Source of the DNA: JAAYAY01 sp963674575 | GTDB lineage: Bacteria; Planctomycetota; Planctomycetia; Pirellulales; Thermoguttaceae | NCBI GenBank assembly: GCA_963674575.2 | Contig: CAXXQT010000007.1 | Location: 434,001 to 498,000 of the forward strand | Direction: 5' to 3' | DNA: 64,000 nucleotides | Program-made: the position numbers and the translations under genes | The notes under the pieces: generated by a model | What the model was told of the DNA's origin: nothing | Seen by the model: the letters and a program-made list of their open reading frames with translations, nothing else | The model's database searches: none | Shown: piece by piece, positions 1 to 7,336 of the stretch | How positions within the stretch are numbered: position 1 is the stretch's first letter | Layout of the letters: each line of letters starts with the position of its first letter

Positions 1-2028
1 GGCCAGCGAGTCGTGCTCTACGTGGACGACCTCGAACTCAAAGGCAATGTGCCGTCCGACGAGGATTACGGCAAGGAAACCGACCGCCGCTGGGCCGCCT
101 ACCGCACGCGGCTCGATGAAAAGGTTTCCCACTGGCAATCGGCGCTCCGCCAAGGCAAACAAGAGCTTTCCACACTTCAGAACCTGCCGCCCCTGGCCGA
201 ACAAACCCGGACGAAACTGCTCGCCCGGACGGCCGAACTGGAGACCCTGGTTGCGAAGACCAACAAGCAAGGCGAGATCCGGAGACAAGACCAGCAGCAG
301 ATCGATTCCTTCCTGGAACATCTGGCCGGCTCGGCCGTGAACATCCGCGCGATCCAAGCGGCAGAGAAAGAAGGACGCCAAGCCGTCCTCTACGTCACGC
401 CGCCCATCTCCACCAAGCGGATCCTGCCGCACGAAGTCTGCGTGCTCGGCACGCCTGCCGACCAGCTCACCGTTACGGCCGCCCGGGGCGAGTACGAACC
501 CGCCTCGTTCGTCGTCTCGGCTCTTGAAGACATCGACGAGTTGAGCGTGACGGTTAGCGACCTGCGCGGCGACCAAGGCGCGATCCCGGGCACCCGGGTC
601 GACGTTCGCTCGGTCAAGTGCTGGTACCAGGCCGGCACCGCCTGGGTCGGCGTTCGCCAGGACAAGTCCCACCGAATCCTCACCCCCGAGTTGCTCCTCC
701 ACGACGACAAGCTGATCAAGGTCGACGACGAGAAACAGGAGAACTATGTCAAGCTGGCCTTCCCCGACGGCGAGCGCTACGAGTGGATCAGCGATCCGAC
801 GGAAGTCGCCGGCGCGCGAAGCCTGCCCGTCGAGAAGTTCCCCGTTCGCGACAGTCCGGTCCTGCTGCCGCTGGATATTCCAGCGGAAACCAGCAAGCAG
901 TTCTGGCTCACCGTCCACGTGCCGGAGGACGCCGCTGGAGGCACCTATCGCGGCACGGTCACCTTGAGCACGCCGGAAGAGAGCGTGCACACGCTTCCCT
1001 TGGTGGTCGACGTGCTGCCCTTCGATCTGCTGCCGCCCTGCTACACGTCGAGCATGGACTACCACGGCCGGCTCGACCCGAGCGGCAAGGGGACCATCGG
1101 CTCGTGGCTCAAGAGCCGCGAGCAATTCCGCGCGGAACTGGCCAACATGGTCGCCCACGGGCTGACGAACTGCCAGCATTACAGCATCCCCAAGGAAATG
1201 CTCGGCGAGGTCCTCGAGATCCGTCGCGACGTGGGCATGGACAACCGCACCCTCTATCTGAAGAGCACCATCCCCATCGGCAATCCCACCGACCCCGAAT
1301 CCCTCGCGGCCATCGAGCACAACGTCCGCGATATCCTCGAGTTCACAAAACCCTACGGAACCGAGACTGTGTACTTCTACGGCATGGACGAACGCCGCGG
1401 GGAGGAACTCGCGTCGCAACGTGCCGCCTGGACGGCCGTTCGCGCCGCGGGCGGCAAGATCTTTGTGGCGGGTTGGGGCGACAACCTGGAGATGATGGCC
1501 GACATCCAGGACATGCACGTCCGCGCGGGCTGGCCCAATCGAGACGAGGTCGCCCGCTGGCACGCCCTGGGGCACAAGATCTTCTGCTACAACAATCCCC
1601 AGACCGGCGTTGAGAACCCGCTGGTCTACCGCCGCAACTTCGGGCTCCTGCTCTGGAAATTCGACTACGACGGCGCCGCCACCAACGCCTACCAACACAC
1701 CTTCGGCGCCACGTGGAACGATTTCGACCACCCGATCTTCCGGGCCCACACGATCGCCTATCCGACCGTCGACGGCGTCATCGACACGATCGCCTGGGAA
1801 GGCTATCGCGAAGCCGTGGACGACGTTCGCTACGTCACCACCCTCGCCGCCGCCGTCGAAACCGCCCGCAACTCAACCGACGCGCGCCTCCGCACCCAGG
1901 CCGCCGCCGCGGCGGATATCCTGGGCGACTTGAAAACCGGCGAGACAATCGAAAACGACAACCCCGCCCTCGTCCGCCAATCGATCATCGACCACCTCCT
2001 GCAGCTCCAGCCAGCCGCCGCCCCTTAG
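1..2028 (+). CDS. Glycosidase-like protein with DUF4091-type C-terminus (5' truncated)
   Basis: The reading frame is open at the left edge (first codons read GQRVVLYVDDLELKG), so the true start lies outside the window and about 675 residues are seen. The opening VYVDD-like strand is typical of the end of a carbohydrate-binding beta-sandwich. A helical, charged stretch follows (about residues 20-115). Residues about 140-340 look like a beta-sandwich, ending in a VPEDAAGGTYRGTVTL strand typical of GH123/DUF4091 proteins. The rest resembles a TIM barrel that ends in the DUF4091-like AWEGYREAVDDVRYVTTL. Such proteins are usually secreted glycan-degrading enzymes in Planctomycetes. Substrate and catalytic residues cannot be assigned from here. 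The first GTG at 13 is very unlikely to be the start because coding sequence continues upstream of it. Confidence 0.7.
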   Translation, partial: GQRVVLYVDDLELKGNVPSDEDYGKETDRRWAAYRTRLDEKVSHWQSALRQGKQELSTLQNLPPLAEQTRTKLLARTAELETLVAKTNKQGEIRRQDQQQIDSFLEHLAGSAVNIRAIQAAEKEGRQAVLYVTPPISTKRILPHEVCVLGTPADQLTVTAARGEYEPASFVVSALEDIDELSVTVSDLRGDQGAIPGTRVDVRSVKCWYQAGTAWVGVRQDKSHRILTPELLLHDDKLIKVDDEKQENYVKLAFPDGERYEWISDPTEVAGARSLPVEKFPVRDSPVLLPLDIPAETSKQFWLTVHVPEDAAGGTYRGTVTLSTPEESVHTLPLVVDVLPFDLLPPCYTSSMDYHGRLDPSGKGTIGSWLKSREQFRAELANMVAHGLTNCQHYSIPKEMLGEVLEIRRDVGMDNRTLYLKSTIPIGNPTDPESLAAIEHNVRDILEFTKPYGTETVYFYGMDERRGEELASQRAAWTAVRAAGGKIFVAGWGDNLEMMADIQDMHVRAGWPNRDEVARWHALGHKIFCYNNPQTGVENPLVYRRNFGLLLWKFDYDGAATNAYQHTFGATWNDFDHPIFRAHTIAYPTVDGVIDTIAWEGYREAVDDVRYVTTLAAAVETARNSTDARLRTQAAAAADILGDLKTGETIENDNPALVRQSIIDHLLQLQPAAAP

Positions 2029-2506
2029 CGCTGCCAACACAATCGACATCGACCCTGGCTGCCGCGTAGCGGCACAACGTGAATAGCCGTGGGTGGAGCG
2101 CAGCGGAACCCACGGAATCAAAGCCACGAGCCCCATGCCGCGTAGCGGCATTACAGCCGGCAGAGAAGCTCGTGGGCAGGAGACGCCCCGGCTCGCCAGT
2201 CGCGTAGACCAACCAGCCCTGTAAGGGCCACTCCCTCCCCAGCGCGTCTTGCGAGCGAAGGGGAGGGCCGGGGAGGGGGACTTCACCCCGTCACTCGCTT
2301 CCCATTTCCTCCCGTCCGCCCCGAAGGAACAACCCCATACCTCCCCTACGCCGAAGGCGTTGAACTCCTCAGCCCGGCGTCGCGCAGCGCACGCCGGGTT
2401 CATGCCCGCCCGTCAATCTGTACGCCGAAGGCGTTCTACACCCCTCCCTCATCTTAGCGTCCAGTAGCGCCTATTAGCGGTTCAACCTCCCACGTCCACC
2501 ATCTCC
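2029..2506. repeat. Gene-free 478 bp spacer filled with short palindromic repeats
   Basis: No convincing gene is present. The spacer holds two CCGCGTAGCGGCA-type palindromes (near 2061 and 2131), a palindromic GTGGGTGGAGCGCAGC unit (2089-2115), and a GCCGAAGGCGTT-type unit twice (about 2347-2362 and 2421-2437) flanking the palindromic CCCGGCGTCGCGCAGCGCAC segment. The same arrangement recurs at 39568-39772. A CGCTAAT-type unit lies at 2453-2484. These look like dispersed REP-like elements and not like relics of one gene. Confidence 0.6.
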
Positions 2507-3286
2507 CTACGCAATGGGCAGGTCGTCGATGTCAATTGTAATCGGCACCTTGTAGCGTTTGTTGTAGAGGTCGGCTTTGAAGGACGACCTTGGTTTGAAC
2601 ACGATTGTTCCCCTCGCAACGACAACGGATGAGACCAGGAAGAAGATATCTTCGTAGAATTCGAGTTTTGCAAAGCAGCCCAGGCGGCGCTGGCCCGTCT
2701 TTCTGTCGACGTATTCGACCCAAGCGGTTGACTGCTTCATTTCTGGAGCGATTTGATAAGACACAATCACTGAGTAGGTCTTTGTTTCCTTGATCTTGTG
2801 GACAATGGGCAAGGCGTCCCCGTGAATTGTCAACTGCTTGCAGACCTCGTCGACGATTGCGAGTTGTTCTTTGCTCTTCCCTGCAAGAAACGTCATAACT
2901 TGCAGTGTAACGGCCTCCAGCCAGGCTTGCTTCCGCTTTGTCGAGAACCTGTTGATCTGCATCTTCTTCACGCCCACATCGACATACCGATACCACGCGT
3001 GATAGCGATCTTCGGACCTGTTCGCGAACGACACTTCGCCCGATGCCGCCGCCGTGCTGAAATTGATGTACACATGGTCGAATACGCCCGTCGTGAACCC
3101 GAGTTCTCGCAACTTCCGGGCAATTCTCGCGCCCGTGAGCGCACTCGACTTGCGTGGAAGCGTGAGGAGTTTGCCCAGGTCAGCCGGATGGAAGCCGTCC
3201 ACGTTTGGCGTGTCGCTCTCGAAGTAACGGATGTCGAGAATGAGTTTGTCGTTGCGCATGGGGGACTCGCACAAAGGGCAGTTCAA
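2507..3286 (-). CDS. Hypothetical protein with N-terminal CxxC motif
   Basis: A 259-residue protein I do not recognise. The first residues read MNCPLCESPM, a single CxxC knuckle that could be half of a zinc ribbon. No second pair is obvious, so metal binding is only a guess. The remainder is mixed alpha/beta without a signal peptide or membrane segment and is probably cytoplasmic. The start at 3286 is a TTG codon. An ATG at 3259 would remove the CxxC motif, and neither has a clear Shine-Dalgarno sequence. The gene stands alone between two repeat-bearing spacers. Its codon use looks less GC-biased than that of its neighbours, which may indicate a recent arrival. Confidence 0.6.
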   Translation of the reverse strand: MNCPLCESPMRNDKLILDIRYFESDTPNVDGFHPADLGKLLTLPRKSSALTGARIARKLRELGFTTGVFDHVYINFSTAAASGEVSFANRSEDRYHAWYRYVDVGVKKMQINRFSTKRKQAWLEAVTLQVMTFLAGKSKEQLAIVDEVCKQLTIHGDALPIVHKIKETKTYSVIVSYQIAPEMKQSTAWVEYVDRKTGQRRLGCFAKLEFYEDIFFLVSSVVVARGTIVFKPRSSFKADLYNKRYKVPITIDIDDLPIA

Positions 3287-3442
3287 GGCCGGCAGACAAC
3301 CATCGCAAGTCGAATTCTAGCACTTGGTCACGCGACCTGTTAGGCCATGGATCTCGCTTCTTTTCCGTGTTCTCGGCGCCCTCCGTGGTGTTCAACCCAA
3401 CTTCACTCGCAGAAAGCTCCCCATCCCCCACTCCGCTCCCAC

Positions 3443-3475
3443 CTATTAGCGGCCATTAGCGTTCATGAGCGGTTT
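3443..3475. repeat. CGCTAAT-type dispersed repeat copy
   Basis: Read on the minus strand this segment is ACCGCTCATGAACGCTAATG followed by GCCGCTAATAG, matching the unit at 2453-2484, 35853-35884 and 46509-46541. It lies just upstream of the FAD oxidoreductase gene. Confidence 0.5.
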
Positions 3476-3525
3476 CCCTTAAACTGGCGGCAATTGACTG
3501 ACTCGCAGAACGGACCCTGACCATC

Positions 3526-5058
3526 ATGTCGCACGAATCAAGACGCACCTTCATCAAGCAACTCGGACTGGCTGCCACTCCGGGACTCTTTCTTGGAACG
3601 CAGGCCGCTTCAGCCGATGAAACCGACGCCGCGACGGGGGAACTTCGCTTTGAGCGTTCCATTCCCGTCGAGCGAGGCTACGACGTGATTGTCTGCGGCG
3701 GCGGGCCGGCCGGCTGTGCGGCCGCCCTGGCGGCGCGGCGGGAAGGACTCTCGGTCCTGATCGTCGAGGGCCAGGGCCAGCTTGGCGGCATGGCCACCTC
3801 GGGCCTCGTCTCCCAGTGGCTCGGCGGGCGCAACCAGAAGGGCCAATGGGTCGTGGCCGGCCTGTTCCGCGAGATCGCCACCGAGGCCGCCGCGCGAGGC
3901 TGCGCCGTCCTGCCCCAATTGGACCCGGCCGAAAAGTATCATCCCTACGGCTGGCTCAACTGGTTCATCCACGGCGTGCCGCTGGATCCCTACGGTGTTG
4001 CCCGCTACCTCGACGAAAAGATGCAGTGGGCCGGCGCCGATGTGCTCCTGCTCACCCAGGCCGTCGACGTCGCCACTTCCAATGGCCGAATCACCCACGT
4101 GGTCATTTCCAACAAGAGCGGGCTGGCGGCCGTTCCCGCCCGGGCCGTGATCGACGCCACGGGCGACGCCGACATGGCCGCCCGAAGCGGCTGCGAGTAT
4201 GTGAAAGGTCGCGAGGAAGACCACCTCATGACCCCCGCCACCCTCGAATTCCACGTGAGCCACGTCGATAAGAAAAAGCTCACCCGCTACATCGAAGACC
4301 AGCGGGATCCCAAGCTGCGGGAGAAGATCAAGGAGCTTCGCGAGCGGGGCATCTGGACGTTTCCCTACGACATCTTCATCTGCACCCAGTTGACCGAGCC
4401 CGACACGTTCTACGTGAACACGATCCGCCTGGTGGGCGTCGACGGCACGGACGGCCGCTCGGTGAGCGAGGGGATGGTCCGCGGCCGGCTGGAAGCGGAA
4501 AAGCTGTTCCGCATCCTTCGCGAGCACATTCCCGGCTTCGAAGCGGCCCAGCTCAAGACGGTGGCTCCTTTATTGGGCGTGCGGGAAACGCGTCGGATCG
4601 TGGCCGATTCGATCATGACGGTCGAAGATCTCTTCCGGGGCGAAGAATTCGCCGACACGATCGGCTTCAGCATGTACGGCTGGGACCTGCCCGACGTGAA
4701 CAGGCCGAGCGTGCAGCCCTTCGCCGATGACAGTCGTGCTGGTTACAAGTACAAAGTCAAAAAGGGACTGAGCACGCCGCTCCGCTTCCAGGTGATGATC
4801 CCCCGCCCGATCGAAAACCTCATCTGTCCGGGACGGGCCGTCTGCGTGGAACGCCAGGTCCTCGGCCCGGTTCGCGTGATGGCCCCCTGCATGGCCATGG
4901 GCGAAGCGGCCGGCATGGCCGCTCGCGACGTCGTGGCCGGCAACATCCCCTTCACGAAGGTCGACGTCCCTCGTCTCCGCCAACGTCTCCGCGAAGCGGG
5001 CGCCATCGTCGACACGGCCAGCCTGCCGAAGATCGAGCCGCGGGTGGATCAGACGTGA
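3526..5058 (+). CDS. Tat-exported FAD-dependent oxidoreductase (FAD_oxidored family)
   Basis: The 510-residue protein starts with a twin-arginine signal (SRRTFIKQLG, Arg6-Arg7, followed by a hydrophobic stretch ending near AASA at 30), so it should be exported folded with its cofactor. The Rossmann dinucleotide-binding motif VIVCGGGPAGCAA is at about 55-67, with the acidic end of strand 2 (VLIVEG) at 77-82. Residues ARVIDATGDADMAAR near 205-221 form the second FAD motif (ATGDAD) usual in the FAD_oxidored family (PF12831). The C-terminal GRAVCVERQVLGPVRVMAPCMAMGEAAGMAA is the family FAD-binding closure. In Planctomycetes these proteins are abundant and probably oxidise sugars or other small molecules. 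The substrate is unknown. No partner gene is adjacent. Confidence 0.85.
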   Translation: MSHESRRTFIKQLGLAATPGLFLGTQAASADETDAATGELRFERSIPVERGYDVIVCGGGPAGCAAALAARREGLSVLIVEGQGQLGGMATSGLVSQWLGGRNQKGQWVVAGLFREIATEAAARGCAVLPQLDPAEKYHPYGWLNWFIHGVPLDPYGVARYLDEKMQWAGADVLLLTQAVDVATSNGRITHVVISNKSGLAAVPARAVIDATGDADMAARSGCEYVKGREEDHLMTPATLEFHVSHVDKKKLTRYIEDQRDPKLREKIKELRERGIWTFPYDIFICTQLTEPDTFYVNTIRLVGVDGTDGRSVSEGMVRGRLEAEKLFRILREHIPGFEAAQLKTVAPLLGVRETRRIVADSIMTVEDLFRGEEFADTIGFSMYGWDLPDVNRPSVQPFADDSRAGYKYKVKKGLSTPLRFQVMIPRPIENLICPGRAVCVERQVLGPVRVMAPCMAMGEAAGMAARDVVAGNIPFTKVDVPRLRQRLREAGAIVDTASLPKIEPRVDQT

Positions 5059-5121
5059 CGCTCAGGCAACTTGGCGAAGGAGGATCATGTACGACAACAT
5101 TGACAACTCCACGACACGGCT

Positions 5122-5805
5122 TCAGAGTACCCAACTGCTCGCGGCCTGTTCCGCATAGTCGAGGATGTTCTTGTTTGTCGTGGTTGGGGTACGAAGCCAC
5201 TGCATCAGAATCTGGCCCGCTCGCGAGACGTCGGGGCGCCAGTGGCCCAGACCATGGATGGCGGATACGAGGCACTGTTCGTTGCGGGATTGCAGGGCTC
5301 CTTCCATGACGGTGACGGCTGCGTCGATCATTGCGGGCGTCCCGGCGCCGGGGTAGAGAAGGAAATCATCCCAGAACATGTAGCACACGTAGCTGATCGT
5401 CCCGTCACTCAGGTCGTAGCCCACACGCTGAACTGGCGCCACACAATGGCGTTGGAAGTAATTGGAGTACAGATTTCGGAGATTCCGGATCCCCACAATT
5501 CTGCGTTGTTCGTCGCTCTCTTTCGTGTAGCACAATCCCCAGTCGCTGCATCCGGGGGTGTAGATAAGCTGCAACCCGGTTCCGATCTGCGATGATGCAT
5601 AACGCTCGTGAATCACAGGGTCGACCAGAGCTCGATCGATGTAATCGAACACCTCGGCGTAGGGCAGGTCGCAGGTTTCTTGCCGAAACTCGGCTTTGAT
5701 CGCATCGACCTCGGGCGGCTGCCCAAACACATCGTCTCGCCACTGTTCGTAGTTCAGGGATGGCTTGGAAGCTCTCGACATGGCATACCCCCAAGGGAAG
5801 ATCAC
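5122..5805 (-). CDS. Hypothetical protein, third gene of a coupled operon
   Basis: A 227-residue soluble protein of unknown function. The start ATG at 5805 overlaps the TGA of the preceding gene (ATGA), so translation is probably coupled. An internal ATG at 5781 (MSRASKPSL) is an alternative. The C-terminal third (about 165-215) reads as paired helices resembling a HEAT-type repeat (LQSRNEQCLVSAIHGLGHW). The middle is rich in aromatic residues and has several cysteines. There is no export signal, so unlike the first two products of this operon it should stay in the cytoplasm. Paralogues of this kind are common in planctomycetes but I cannot name a function. Confidence 0.65.
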   Translation of the reverse strand: MIFPWGYAMSRASKPSLNYEQWRDDVFGQPPEVDAIKAEFRQETCDLPYAEVFDYIDRALVDPVIHERYASSQIGTGLQLIYTPGCSDWGLCYTKESDEQRRIVGIRNLRNLYSNYFQRHCVAPVQRVGYDLSDGTISYVCYMFWDDFLLYPGAGTPAMIDAAVTVMEGALQSRNEQCLVSAIHGLGHWRPDVSRAGQILMQWLRTPTTTNKNILDYAEQAASSWVL

Positions 5806-5990
5806 GGCAAACGCTGGCCGGAAGACGGGATTGCCGTCCTGGGGCTGGCGCGAAAGGCGATGAACACCGTCTCCTCATAGGACGGCGATTCGTCCCCCCA
5901 CACGAGCGAGCAGGCGGTGACGAGGAGTATCCACGCCCCGAAGAAGAAGCGGGGCCGCCGATTGATGACTGGCACTTGTTGGGGACTCAT
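5802..5990 (-). CDS. Small secreted or membrane-anchored protein (62 aa)
   Basis: The ATG at 5990 overlaps the stop codon of the upstream lipoprotein gene (ATGA), and its own stop overlaps the start of the next gene. This supports a real, translationally coupled small gene. The N-terminus has basic residues (INRRPR), then one hydrophobic segment (FFFGAWILLVTACSLVWG) ending in a possible cleavage or lipid-attachment site, and a short polar tail. It is too short for domain recognition. Confidence rests on the overlap geometry and the signal-like N-terminus. Confidence 0.5.
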   Translation of the reverse strand: MSPQQVPVINRRPRFFFGAWILLVTACSLVWGDESPSYEETVFIAFRASPRTAIPSSGQRLP

Positions 5991-6244
5991 TCTTGCGGGC
6001 CGGCAGTGTTGAGATCCGTCCCGACAGATGCACTGTTCGCCCCTTGTGCTTGCTGAAAGGCAGGAGGTTCCTTTTCGCTGGCCCGCGCCCGCAGGCGTGC
6101 CTCGTCCAAGACGGAGTACTCTCCAAACCACTCAATCTCGCTGTCGAGATTACCGCCGATTCCGCCGGCTTGCCTGCCGGGGGCTGAACAGCCGCATACT
6201 GAGAGAAACACCGAAATACTGATCAGCCAACACCATCTGCACAT
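5987..6244 (-). CDS. Small lipoprotein (85 aa), first gene of a coupled operon
   Basis: The protein begins MCRWCWLISISVFLSVCGCSAPG, a short hydrophobic signal ending in a lipobox-like VCGC. It is therefore predicted to be lipidated and anchored in a membrane. The mature part is polar and Gly/Glu-rich without recognisable domains. I chose the ATG at 6244 because GAAAGG stands about seven bases upstream. An ATG five codons earlier (6259) lacks such a site. It heads a three-gene operon in which each stop overlaps the next start (ATGA at 5987-5990 and 5802-5805), so the three products are probably made in fixed ratio. Confidence 0.55.
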   Translation of the reverse strand: MCRWCWLISISVFLSVCGCSAPGRQAGGIGGNLDSEIEWFGEYSVLDEARLRARASEKEPPAFQQAQGANSASVGTDLNTAGPQE

Positions 6245-6337
6245 GCTGCCTTTCTCCATGGAGACAGAACGGTCTTGGGGCTCAGCCCCAACGCGTGATC
6301 ATGTGGAAACGTCTTCCTCCGGCGCGAATGACAACGT

Positions 6338-7231
6338 TCAATCCAAGGGCGGACGAATTTCCTTGGAACGTTCCACAGGGGCTTGGGAACGTTCCACGCG
6401 GGGCTTGTCCGAAATATGGGGAGGCGGCGGCGTGGAGGACTTGCCCAGGTCCATGTCTTCGCCGAAGTAGTACTTCCTCGCCTCCTCGTTGGCGAGCACC
6501 TCGTCGGGCTTTCCGTGGCAGAGGACCTTGCCCTGGCGAATCACGTAGCTGCGGTCGGTGATCTGCAGGGTCTCGCGGACCTGGTGGTCGGTGATGAGAA
6601 TGGAGATTCCGTCGCGGCGAAGCTGGCGGATGATCTCCTGGATGCTGTCGATCGTGACCGGGTCGATGCCGGTGAACGGTTCGTCGAGAAGGATGATTTT
6701 GGGGTCGGAAACCAGGGCCCGGGCGATCTCCAGGCGGCGTCGCTCACCGCCGGAGAGGGACATGGCCTTGCTCTTGCGCAGGTGGGTGATGTTGAACTGC
6801 TCCAGGAGCGTTTTGCACCGCGCCAGACGCTCACGGCGGCTCATCTTGAGCATTTCCATCACGCCGAGCAGATTGTCGCGGACGGTGAGCTTGCGAAACA
6901 CGCTCGCTTCCTGAGCCAGGTATCCCATGCCGCCGTCGCGAGCGCGGCGATACATGGGCCAATCCGTCACGTCCACGCCGCCCAGACGAACCTCGCCGGC
7001 GTTGGGCTCGATCATGCCGCAGGTCATGCGGAAGCTGGTGGTCTTGCCGGCCCCGTTCGGCCCGAGCAGTCCCACGATCTCGCCGGGGTACACCTCGAAA
7101 TCCACCCCGTCGACGACGCGCCGCTTGCCATAGATCTTGACGAGGCCCTTGGCTTCCAGGATCGGCTCCAGGTCGCCCCGTACGGCCGTACGTCCATGTT
7201 CATCAAAAGCCAGACTGTTCTGAACGGTCAT
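6338..7231 (-). CDS. lptB: LPS-export ABC transporter ATP-binding protein LptB
   Basis: A 297-residue ABC ATPase. Walker A is GLLGPNGAGKTT, the signature is SLSGGERRRLEIARAL, Walker B is IILLDEPFTGID, and the switch histidine is in ITDHQVRETL. The family hallmark near the end, ARKYYFGEDMDL, matches the LptB-type C-terminus, and the order and length of the core match LptB (about 240 residues). LptB powers LptFG-driven extraction of lipopolysaccharide from the inner membrane of diderm bacteria. The protein is longer than usual at both ends: about 25 residues before the first strand and a Pro/Ser/Lys tail of about 30. It lies downstream of lepB on the same strand, separated by a fold-back repeat. 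No lptA, lptC or lptFG is in the window. Confidence 0.85.
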   Translation of the reverse strand: MTVQNSLAFDEHGRTAVRGDLEPILEAKGLVKIYGKRRVVDGVDFEVYPGEIVGLLGPNGAGKTTSFRMTCGMIEPNAGEVRLGGVDVTDWPMYRRARDGGMGYLAQEASVFRKLTVRDNLLGVMEMLKMSRRERLARCKTLLEQFNITHLRKSKAMSLSGGERRRLEIARALVSDPKIILLDEPFTGIDPVTIDSIQEIIRQLRRDGISILITDHQVRETLQITDRSYVIRQGKVLCHGKPDEVLANEEARKYYFGEDMDLGKSSTPPPPHISDKPRVERSQAPVERSKEIRPPLD

Positions 7232-7247
7232 GTTCGAGGAACTCCGT

Positions 7248-7333
7248 TTCCAGTTGTTAGTTGTCAGGGTTCAGGGGTCGGGTGAGGCAGCGTTCCTGAA
7301 CCCTGAACCCTGAACCCTATCAACTGACAACTG
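7248..7333. repeat. Fold-back repeat between lepB and lptB
   Basis: Left arm CAGTTGTTAGTTGTCAGGG (from 7251) pairs with a right arm ending CAACTGACAACTG at 7333. The right arm carries three tandem CCTGAAC units (7295-7315). The structure could form a long hairpin in the lepB-lptB transcript and separate the expression of the two genes. It has no coding content. Confidence 0.6.
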
Positions 7334-7336
7334 CCT

